The notes under the pieces are model-generated. The model ran no database searches. It saw only the letters and a list, made by a program, of their open reading frames with translations, and had not been told where the DNA came from. Below are positions 27,693-34,468 of a stretch of DNA of 64,000 bases, piece by piece. Every line of letters begins with the position of its first letter. The first letter of the stretch is position 1. The DNA comes from Comamonas antarctica (lineage in GTDB: Bacteria; Pseudomonadota; Gammaproteobacteria; Burkholderiales; Burkholderiaceae_C), in NCBI RefSeq assembly GCF_013363755.1, contig NZ_CP054840.1, positions 2,411,501 through 2,475,500 of the forward strand. The letters are read 5' to 3'. The position numbers and the translations under genes were made by a program.

Positions 27693-27818
27693 ACCTGGCG
27701 CACAGGGTGGTCCGCACGCTCGCCGGCATCCCGGGAATCCGTGACGAAAACCAAAAATCCCCAATGAATTCAACGCATTGCAGAACCTCGCTGCGTTTTC
27801 TCAAGCGCTTGCCGGCAC

Positions 27819-27833
27819 TGGCACACATATTGC
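27819..27833 (+). promoter_or_regulatory. Sigma-54 (RpoN) -24/-12 promoter
   Basis: TGGCACACATATTGC: the -24 element TGGCAC and -12 element TTGC have the exact GG-N10-GC spacing. Expected transcription start is near 27845, about 65 nt before the start codon of the repeat protein. A sigma-54 activator gene lies at 51730 and ihfA at 6663. Confidence 0.8.
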
Positions 27834-27911
27834 GGAAAGAGGTCCAGACAAGCGTTGCGGAGCGTCCGCCGCGCTTCACCGATGTAACGATCAACCTACT
27901 GGAAAGAGCAT

Positions 27912-30900
27912 ATGACGACCTCTGCATCCCAACCCTCCAGCACCGTCATCGCACAGCTGAATGTTGCCCAGCCGCAGACCTTCAGCGCGCCTTCCGCCGC
28001 CGCCGCGCCCACGCCGGTGACGACAGGTCCTGCCGTGCTTTCCCAGGCATCGCCCGGCGTGCAGATCGTGCGCGACGGCCAGACGATGGCCGCGCAGCCA
28101 GGCAGCCGGCTGCAACTCGGCGACACTGTGCGTGTGCCCGCAGATGGCAGCGCGCAGGCGCTGTTCTCCGGCAGCGGCGGCCAGCAGTTGGTCGGCACCT
28201 TTTCCGGCGGCACCGAAGCCACGCTGAACTTCCGCGGCACCGAGGAGGGCACGGGCGTGATGTCGCTGGACCTGGCATCGGGCGACGTCGACGTCTCACC
28301 CGTCAGCGCCTCCGACGCCGTGGGCCTGGTCGTGACCAAGGAATCCACCGAGGCCGGCGGCTCGGTGCTGGGCGACTTCCTGCTCGCAGGCCTGGCCGGC
28401 CTGGGCGCAGGCGCGCTGATCGCATCGAACAACAACGATGACGATGAGAACCCGGTCCCTGTGCAGCCGACCAATCCAACCGACACGACCAATCCAACGG
28501 ATACCACTAACCCAACGGACACAACCAACCCGACGGATACAACCAATCCGACGGACACCACCAATCCGACGGATACGACCAACCCAACGGATACGACCAA
28601 TCCGACGGACACCACCAACCCAACGGACACCACCAACCCAACGGACACCACCAACCCGACGGATACGACCAATCCAACGGACACCACCAACCCGACGGAT
28701 ACCACCAACCCAACGGACACCACCAACCCGACGGATACCACCAATCCGACGGATACGACCAACCCAACGGATACCACCAATCCAACGGATACGACCAATC
28801 CAACAGATACCACCAACCCGACGGATACGACCAATCCAACGGATACCACCAATCCAACGGACACGACCAACCCGACGGATACCACCAATCCAACGGACCC
28901 GACCAACCCGACGGATACCACCAATCCAACGGATACGACCAATCCAACGGATACCACCAATCCGACGGACACCACCAATCCGACGGACACCACCAATCCG
29001 ACGGACACCACCAATCCAACGGATACCACCAACCCGACGGACACCACCAACCCGACGGACACGACCAATCCAACGGATACCACCAACCCGACGGATACCA
29101 CCAACCCGACGGATACCACCAATCCGACGGATACGACCAACCCGACGGACACCACCAATCCAACGGATACGACCAATCCAACGGATACGACCAATCCAAC
29201 GGATACGACCAATCCAACGGATACAACCAATCCAACGGATACGACCAACCCGACGGATACCACCGATCCAACGGATACCACCAACCCGACGGATACCACC
29301 GATCCAACGGATACCACCAACCCGACGGATACAACCGATCCGACCAACCCCACCGATGGCACGGACGGCGGTCCCGGCCTGGTCACCACCGTGCAGGATG
29401 TGGTCGACAACCTGTTGACGGGCACCGTGGCGGCACCGGTCGTTGACCTGATCAATTCGCTGGTGGCGCCCGAAGGCAGCACCCTGAGCACGGTCACCAG
29501 CCTGCTGGAGGAGCTGACCAATACCGAGGGCGGGCTGGGCGCATTGACGCAACTGGCCAACGGCCTGGCGAATACCGACAACCAGGGCCTGACGCCGCTG
29601 GTGTCCACGCTCAATGGCCTGGTGTCCGGCCTGGCCGACCCTTCGGGCGGTGGCGGTGTGCAGAACGTGGTCAACAACGTGGTCGGCGGACTGTTGGGCA
29701 GCGGCGGGCTGGGCGGTTTGCTGGGTGGCCTGCTCACGGGCGGCAGCGGCGGCGGAACGGGCGGCACGGACGGCGCCGGCGTGGTCACTGCGACGCAAAA
29801 TGTGGTCGACAACCTCGCGGACGGCACCGTGGCGGCGCCTGTGGCCGAACTGATCAATGCGCTGACGCATCCCGATGACGGCACGCTGTCGGCCGTGACC
29901 AATGCGCTGGAAAGCCTCACCGGTGCCGAAGGCGGCCCGCTGGGCGTGCTGACCGAGCTGGTCAATGAACTGGCCACGATTCCGGGTGAAAACCTCGAGC
30001 CGCTGATCGACACGCTCAACGGCCTGGTCGGCGAGCTCGCCAGCGCGGGCAACGGTGCGGGCGCACTGCAGGAGGCGGTGGAAAACCTGCTGGGCGAGAA
30101 CGGCGCGCTGGGCGGCCTGCTCGCCGATGGCGGCCCTCTCGCGGGCGTGGGCAGCCTGCTGGGCAATCTGTCCGGCGGCCTTGGTGGAGGTACCGGCGGC
30201 GAAGGCCCGGGCCTGGTCACCGCGGCGCAGGATGTGGTCGACAACCTGCTCGGCGGCACCGTGGCCGCTCCCGTGGCCGACCTGCTCAACGCCTTGACCC
30301 ATCCCGATGAGGGCACGCTCGCGGATGTCACCAACGCGCTCGAAGGCTTGACCAGCGCCGAAGGCGGCCCGCTGGGCGTGGTCACCGAACTGGTCAATGG
30401 ACTCACAAACATTCCCGGCGAAGGGCTCGAGCCCCTGGTCGACACGCTCAATGGCCTGGTCGCGGGCCTGGGCGACGCGGGTGGCGGCGCCGCTTCGCTG
30501 CAGGAGGTCGTGCAAAACCTGCTGGGCGAGAACGGCGCGCTGGGCGGCCTGCTCGCCGATGGCGGCCCTCTCGCGGGCGTGGGCAGCCTGCTGGGCAATC
30601 TGTCCGGTGGCCTCGGTGGCGGCACCGGCGGCGAAGGCCCGGGCCTGGTCACCGCGGCGCAGGATGTGGTCGACAACCTGCTCGGCGGCACCGTGGCCGC
30701 ACCCGTGGCCGACCTGCTCAACGCCTTGACCCATCCCGATGACGGCACGCTCGCGGATGTCACCAATGCGCTGGAAGACCTGACGGGCGCGGAAGGCGGC
30801 CCCCTGGGCGTGGTCACCGAGCTGGTCAATGGGCTCACAAACATTCCCGGCGAAGGGCTCGAGCCCCTGGTCGACACGCTCAATGGCCTGGTCGCGGGCC

Positions 30901-31994
30901 TGGGCGACGCCGACGGCAGCGCCGGCTCGCTGCAAGACGTGGTGCAGAACCTGCTGGGCGACAACGGCGCGCTGGGCGGTTTGCTGGCTGATGGCGGCCC
31001 GCTCGCGGGCGTCGGCGATCTGCTGGGCAATCTGTCCGGCGGCCTCGGTGGCGGCACCGGCGGCGAAGGCCCGGGCCTGATCACCTCGGCGCAGGATGTG
31101 GTCGACAACCTGCTGGGCGGCACCGTGGCCGCTCCCGTGACCAGCCTGCTTGACGCGCTGGTCTCGCCCGACGACGGCACGCTGTCCCAGGTGACCGGTG
31201 CGCTCGAGGACCTCACGGGCGCCGACGGCGGCCCGCTGAATGTGCTGACCGAGCTGGTGGACGGCTTGACGCAGGTCCCGGGCGAAGGCCTGGAGCCGGT
31301 CATCGGCGTGCTCAACGACCTGATCACCGGCATCTCGGACAACGGCACGTTGGGCGGCCTGGACGGCGTGATCCAGCAGGTGCTGGGCGACAACGGCCTG
31401 CTCGGCGGACTGCTGGGCGGTGAAGCCGGCCCGCTGTCCGGCCTGACCGGCGATCAGGGTCTGCTGGGCGGCGTGCTGGGCAATGAAGGCGGCTTGCTGG
31501 CCGGCGTCACCGGCGAGGAAGGCGTGCTGAACAGCCTGCTGGGCAGCGAGGGCGGCCTGCTGTCCGGTGTGACCGGCAACGAGGGCGTGCTGGGCGGCTT
31601 GCTGGGCGGCGAAGGCGGCTTGCTGTCGGGCGTGACCGGCGATCAAGGCTTGCTGGGCGGCCTGCTCGGCAACGAGGGCGGCTTGCTGTCGGGCGTGACC
31701 GGCGATCAGGGCTTGCTGGGCAGCCTGGGTACGGAAGGCGGCGTGCTGTCCGCAGTCACGGGCCCGCAGGGCCTGGTCGGCGGCTTGTTGGGCCAGACCA
31801 CCGGCGGCCTGCTGGGCGGCGGCAGCGGCGGCCTGCTCGGAGGCCTGCTCGGCCAGAGCAGCGTGCAGGCGACGGTCAGCGTCGCGCCGGCAGAGCAAGA
31901 CGCGATTGCAGTGTCCATCAGCAGTCAGGCGGATGCGGGCAGCGACGCCGCCTCCATCCTGACCCAGCCGCTGCAGCACAACCTGCTGGCTTGA
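27912..31994 (+). CDS. Giant repetitive surface protein (NPTDTT repeats, Gly/Leu repeats), putative type I secretion substrate
   Basis: 1360 residues with no Sec signal peptide. Residues about 45-140 resemble the retention-type N-terminal module of LapA/BapA adhesins (QIVRDGQTMAAQPGSRLQLG, then DTVRVPADGSAQALFSGSGG). A Gly/Ala/Leu stretch (about 150-175) and a short acidic NNNDDDE run follow. Then come 48 hexapeptides NPTDTT (about 188-475), five homologous repeats of 134-144 residues (from about 487) and five 21-residue repeats (GDQGLLGGLLGNEGGLLSGV type). The C-terminus has no RTX GGxGxD motifs. ATG 27912 follows a GGAAAGAG-type RBS and a sigma-54 promoter. Adjacent OmpA lipoprotein and T1SS genes suggest surface display; adhesin or matrix function is inference. 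Confidence 0.85.
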   Translation: MTTSASQPSSTVIAQLNVAQPQTFSAPSAAAAPTPVTTGPAVLSQASPGVQIVRDGQTMAAQPGSRLQLGDTVRVPADGSAQALFSGSGGQQLVGTFSGGTEATLNFRGTEEGTGVMSLDLASGDVDVSPVSASDAVGLVVTKESTEAGGSVLGDFLLAGLAGLGAGALIASNNNDDDENPVPVQPTNPTDTTNPTDTTNPTDTTNPTDTTNPTDTTNPTDTTNPTDTTNPTDTTNPTDTTNPTDTTNPTDTTNPTDTTNPTDTTNPTDTTNPTDTTNPTDTTNPTDTTNPTDTTNPTDTTNPTDTTNPTDTTNPTDTTNPTDTTNPTDPTNPTDTTNPTDTTNPTDTTNPTDTTNPTDTTNPTDTTNPTDTTNPTDTTNPTDTTNPTDTTNPTDTTNPTDTTNPTDTTNPTDTTNPTDTTNPTDTTNPTDTTNPTDTTNPTDTTNPTDTTDPTDTTNPTDTTDPTDTTNPTDTTDPTNPTDGTDGGPGLVTTVQDVVDNLLTGTVAAPVVDLINSLVAPEGSTLSTVTSLLEELTNTEGGLGALTQLANGLANTDNQGLTPLVSTLNGLVSGLADPSGGGGVQNVVNNVVGGLLGSGGLGGLLGGLLTGGSGGGTGGTDGAGVVTATQNVVDNLADGTVAAPVAELINALTHPDDGTLSAVTNALESLTGAEGGPLGVLTELVNELATIPGENLEPLIDTLNGLVGELASAGNGAGALQEAVENLLGENGALGGLLADGGPLAGVGSLLGNLSGGLGGGTGGEGPGLVTAAQDVVDNLLGGTVAAPVADLLNALTHPDEGTLADVTNALEGLTSAEGGPLGVVTELVNGLTNIPGEGLEPLVDTLNGLVAGLGDAGGGAASLQEVVQNLLGENGALGGLLADGGPLAGVGSLLGNLSGGLGGGTGGEGPGLVTAAQDVVDNLLGGTVAAPVADLLNALTHPDDGTLADVTNALEDLTGAEGGPLGVVTELVNGLTNIPGEGLEPLVDTLNGLVAGLGDADGSAGSLQDVVQNLLGDNGALGGLLADGGPLAGVGDLLGNLSGGLGGGTGGEGPGLITSAQDVVDNLLGGTVAAPVTSLLDALVSPDDGTLSQVTGALEDLTGADGGPLNVLTELVDGLTQVPGEGLEPVIGVLNDLITGISDNGTLGGLDGVIQQVLGDNGLLGGLLGGEAGPLSGLTGDQGLLGGVLGNEGGLLAGVTGEEGVLNSLLGSEGGLLSGVTGNEGVLGGLLGGEGGLLSGVTGDQGLLGGLLGNEGGLLSGVTGDQGLLGSLGTEGGVLSAVTGPQGLVGGLLGQTTGGLLGGGSGGLLGGLLGQSSVQATVSVAPAEQDAIAVSISSQADAGSDAASILTQPLQHNLLA
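28473..29336 (+). repeat. 48 tandem 18-bp units encoding NPTDTT
   Basis: 864 bp divide exactly into 48 in-frame units, followed by a degenerate DPTNPTDGTDGG end. Codons vary freely (AAT/AAC, CCA/CCG, GAT/GAC, ACA/ACC/ACG) while residues barely do: unit 24 is NPTDPT and units 45 and 47 begin with Asp. The alternation N-D-N-D at the 3' end implies duplication of a 36-bp pair. Confidence 0.95.
29370..31448 (+). repeat. Five ~134-144-residue tandem repeats in the surface protein
   Basis: Units begin at 29370, 29772, 30204, 30636 and 31068 (402 bp, then 432 bp apart), each opening with G(P/A)G(L/V)(V/I)T..Q(D/N)VVDN and containing GTVAAPV. The third and fourth units are nearly identical at DNA level. 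The fifth runs into the 21-residue repeats. Confidence 0.9.
31449..31760 (+). repeat. Five 21-residue (63-bp) Gly/Leu repeats in the surface protein
   Basis: Units of the form G(D/E/N)(Q/E)G(L/V)LGG(L/V)LG.EGGLL(S/A)GVT, the last one residue shorter. Similar Gly-rich segments are sometimes labelled collagen-like, but they lack a strict Gly-X-Y period. Confidence 0.85.
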
Positions 31995-32076
31995 TGATCG
32001 ACCGCGGCCGCAAAGCCGCGACAACGCCCCTGCCACTGCGCCTGCGAGGCCGCGGCAGGGGCATGCAAGGAGTCCC

Positions 32077-32610
32077 ATGAAGCACCACCATATCCACACC
32101 ACGCTGCTGCTGGCCTGTTTCCTCGCCGCCTGCAGTTCCACCCCCGGCTCCAGTTCGCAACGCAGCGAGCAGCACTACGCATTCGGCAAACCGCCCGCGC
32201 CAATGCCTGCGCCCATCAGCGACAACGCGCGCGTCGCGCCCGTGGTGGCGCAGCCGCAGCAAGGCCGCAAGGGACCGGAGAACGTGGCGCATATCGTCTA
32301 TTTCGATTTCGATTCCTACGCCGTGAAGGCATCGGATCGCGCCATCCTCGAAAGCCATGCGCGCTGGCTGCGCGACCATCCGCAGCGCTCGCTGGTGCTG
32401 CAGGGCCACACCGACTCCCGCGGCGGCATCGAATACAACCTGGCGCTGGGCCACAAGCGCGCCCAGGCCGTGCGCTCCGACCTGCAGCTGCTGGGCGTGC
32501 CCCAGGAGCGCATGGAGGCAGTGAGCTATGGCAAGGAACAGCTGGCCGATCCCGGCACGAGCGAATCCGCGCACCAGCGCAACCGCCGCGTGGAATTCGA
32601 ATACCGCTGA
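32077..32610 (+). CDS. OmpA-family peptidoglycan-binding lipoprotein (Pal-like)
   Basis: 177 residues. The lipoprotein signal has lipobox LAAC near residue 19. An unstructured linker follows, then a C-terminal OmpA domain (about 70-177): AHIVYFDFDSYAVKASDRAI, LVLQGHTDSRGGIEYNLALG and KRAQAVRSDLQLLG, including the Asp and Arg used to bind diaminopimelate. AAGGAG precedes ATG 32077. It lies 82 bp after the repeat protein gene behind a 9-bp hairpin (32026-32034 with 32054-32062), so it is probably co-transcribed and could help hold the surface protein or its exporter at the cell wall. Confidence 0.9.
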   Translation: MKHHHIHTTLLLACFLAACSSTPGSSSQRSEQHYAFGKPPAPMPAPISDNARVAPVVAQPQQGRKGPENVAHIVYFDFDSYAVKASDRAILESHARWLRDHPQRSLVLQGHTDSRGGIEYNLALGHKRAQAVRSDLQLLGVPQERMEAVSYGKEQLADPGTSESAHQRNRRVEFEYR

Positions 32611-32651
32611 GCGCAACAGGCCGCGCCGCCGCCCGACTGCCAGGGACTGCC

Positions 32652-33626
32652 TTGATCCGCAAGAGCCCCCACCCCCCTGCCGGACCCGCCCTGCAGTCGC
32701 AGGAGCCCCGGATCACCCTCTCCCAGCAGCTCAGCGCCAGCCTGCGCCACCTGAAGCAGCGCATCACGCTGCTGCCCGAGCCCTATGCCTGCTGCATGCT
32801 GTTTTTCACGGTGGCCGCGCAAGGCTCGCCGGACAGCGTGTTTTTCGTGCGCCGCACCACGCTCGAAGCGGCGTGGCGCGAGGGCTCGACGCGCGTGCGC
32901 CAGTGGGCCTGGATGCGGCAGCTTGCCGCGGTCGAGTTGCGCATCGACTGGCCCGATGAGATCCTGGTGATCGGCAACCGCCTTCCCGGGCTTCTTCCAT
33001 GGGGCGCGGCTTCCGCGTGGGCGCTGGCGGATGACGACCTCGAACACGCCGAATTCCTGCCGCCGACGGCACTGCCCGGCGCCAGCCACGCCGCCACGGG
33101 CGGGCAAGGCGGGACCGACGCCTGCGCGCCGCCGCTGCGCGGTCTGGCCGAGGTGAATCTGCTGCTGCGGCTACAAGGCCTGCATGTGGACCGCAATGGG
33201 TTGCAGACCCCGCTGCCGACCGCGCCGGCGCCGCAGCGCGCCCCCGCGTCGTCCCCACCGCGCCCGCCGGCACCCTTGCATCTGCAGCCCGATCAGCACC
33301 GGCACGGCGCGGGCTGTGACCGGCGCTGCGTGCCCGAGGCATTGCTGCTTGCCCAGCGGCAGGCCGCCAACCCGGCTCTGGCACTTGCAGAAATGCTCGA
33401 GGCCATCGAACGCGCGCTGGCGTGCCTTGAGCAGCATATGCATGGCCGGCAAGGCCCCCCCGACCCAGCCGATGTCGAGCAGGCAATGGGCTTGCTGGTA
33501 TTCACGCGCCATATCGCCGGACGGAATGCGGATGTTCCGCTGGCCGCACTGCTCAGCAGGATGGAGCGCCTGACCACGCATCTGGCGGTATACGCCAAAG
33601 GCGAGATTTCCGGCACGCGGACATAA
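32652..33626 (+). CDS. Uncharacterised protein between the OmpA lipoprotein and the secretion operon
   Basis: 324 residues from TTG 32652 (AGGGA upstream). I do not recognise the family. No signal peptide. Residues about 20-130 form a folded-looking region (LSASLRHLKQRITLLPEPYA, DSVFFVRRTTLEAAWREGST). The middle (about 185-225) is Pro/Ala-rich, and the C-terminal 100 residues are helical (EMLEAIERALACLEQHMHGR, RNADVPLAALLSRMERLTTH). Composition matches the host genome. Position suggests a role with the surface protein or T1SS, but nothing in the sequence proves it. Confidence 0.6.
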   Translation: MIRKSPHPPAGPALQSQEPRITLSQQLSASLRHLKQRITLLPEPYACCMLFFTVAAQGSPDSVFFVRRTTLEAAWREGSTRVRQWAWMRQLAAVELRIDWPDEILVIGNRLPGLLPWGAASAWALADDDLEHAEFLPPTALPGASHAATGGQGGTDACAPPLRGLAEVNLLLRLQGLHVDRNGLQTPLPTAPAPQRAPASSPPRPPAPLHLQPDQHRHGAGCDRRCVPEALLLAQRQAANPALALAEMLEAIERALACLEQHMHGRQGPPDPADVEQAMGLLVFTRHIAGRNADVPLAALLSRMERLTTHLAVYAKGEISGTRT

Positions 33627-33756
33627 AGCGCGCGAATGCCCACCCGCGCACCTGGACGCGGCGCCGCCGCCATAGCAATTTTTCTTACATCGATATATTC
33701 GACGTGACATGAATGGCTTGAATGGGCATTAATTTCTCATCGCACCTATTTGGTGC

Positions 33757-34089
33757 TCATGTAAGAACCATCCTACTTCCTATCGCATATAACCAGGGTT
33801 TTCCATTACCTTGCTGTCGCAGCGCGATTCTCCAATAGCCATCCAGATACTCCACCCGGCAGCATGGACTTTGAGATGAAGTGTCGCCTTGGGAACAGTT
33901 GAGACGGTAACCGCGCATATCCACGATAAGCGGAAGACAGCGCAAACGGCGATGGGCTGCTTCTCCAAGCAAGAATAGCCAAATCTGCATTTCGCGCACA
34001 TGCGCGCAGAAACGAGTGTTTCTGCATTGATATATTTGCCAAACGAACCAAAGCGAAAGCAAACCCACCGCGTAACTGAATCGAACCAA
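33757..34089 (-). CDS. Possible small membrane protein, unknown
   Basis: A 110-residue frame starting at TTG, with one hydrophobic N-terminal stretch (YAVGLLSLWFVWQIY) and a C-terminal part with protein-like content (CRVEYLDGYWRIALRQQGNG). The layout slightly recalls small inner-membrane proteins of the YgfX type, but I cannot confirm it. No clear Shine-Dalgarno; another minus frame (33806-34237) overlaps it. It may be a gene remnant. Confidence 0.3.
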   Translation of the reverse strand: MVRFSYAVGLLSLWFVWQIYQCRNTRFCAHVREMQIWLFLLGEAAHRRLRCLPLIVDMRGYRLNCSQGDTSSQSPCCRVEYLDGYWRIALRQQGNGKPWLYAIGSRMVLT

Positions 34090-34221
34090 GAAAAACTTGG
34101 TGCGAAAATGTCGCTAAAGCAACATTCGTAGCAGCGCTGGTATAAGCATCATGTAGGACGAGTTCGCCAAGGAACCCCAAGAGACGCACCAAATACAACA
34201 ATTCCGATTGCCTGGCAATGG

Positions 34222-34236
34222 TGAGAACGATTCTCA
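34222..34236. promoter_or_regulatory. Fur-box-like palindrome
   Basis: TGAGAACGATTCTCA fits the 7-1-7 Fur core TGA.AA.-N-.TT.TCA, with A/T-rich flanks. It is about 230 bp upstream of the T1SS ABC gene and within the AT-rich island. Confidence 0.5.
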
Positions 34237-34468
34237 TTTTTAAACCTAAAAACCCAGTCGAGATAAGGTTTGAAAAACAACTAATTACTGAATTACACTA
34301 ATCCGAACATTGATTAACGTCAGGAAATCCTCGTTGATTTACAAATCAAGAAACGAGCAATTAACAAAAGCTATCGAAATTTATATTTAATAGTATTCAC
34401 AGGTATTGCAGCCATTTTTCCATGGCGACATAACGCCCGCCCTCCATTTCCCGAGACAGACAGCCGAC

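Larger units (their letters stand above)
27417..27911. other. Divergent intergenic region upstream of the repeat surface protein
   Basis: About 495 bp between the TPR gene (minus) and the repeat protein gene (plus). It holds an inverted repeat at 27671-27692, a direct repeat of TACGGAACA (27652-27660 and 27673-27681), and a sigma-54-type promoter at 27819-27833. The short frames here have no gene-like composition. Confidence 0.65.
33627..34468. other. AT-rich intergenic island before the secretion operon
   Basis: About 840 bp with clearly lower G+C than either flank. It contains a possible minus-strand gene (33757-34089), a Fur-box-like palindrome (34222-34236), a 9-bp inverted repeat pair TTCTTACAT/ATGTAAGAA at 33682-33690 and 33759-33767, and AT-rich leader DNA before the ABC gene. 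Its composition suggests acquired or H-NS-type silenced DNA. Confidence 0.6.

Noticed and set aside
28473..29336. CRISPR array
   Set aside because: The 18-bp units are contiguous coding repeats with no spacers.
31449..31994. RTX calcium-binding C-terminus
   Set aside because: No GGxGxDxUx nonapeptide is present; the Gly-rich units have a different 21-residue pattern.
28296..32141. Very long minus-strand open frames (1281 and 1165 codons) opposite the repeat protein
   Set aside because: They arise because the NPTDTT and Gly/Leu repeats contain no stop in several frames. Their products are mirror repeats (Val-Ser-Val-Gly-Leu and similar) with no RBS, and the plus-strand frame has clear domain structure.
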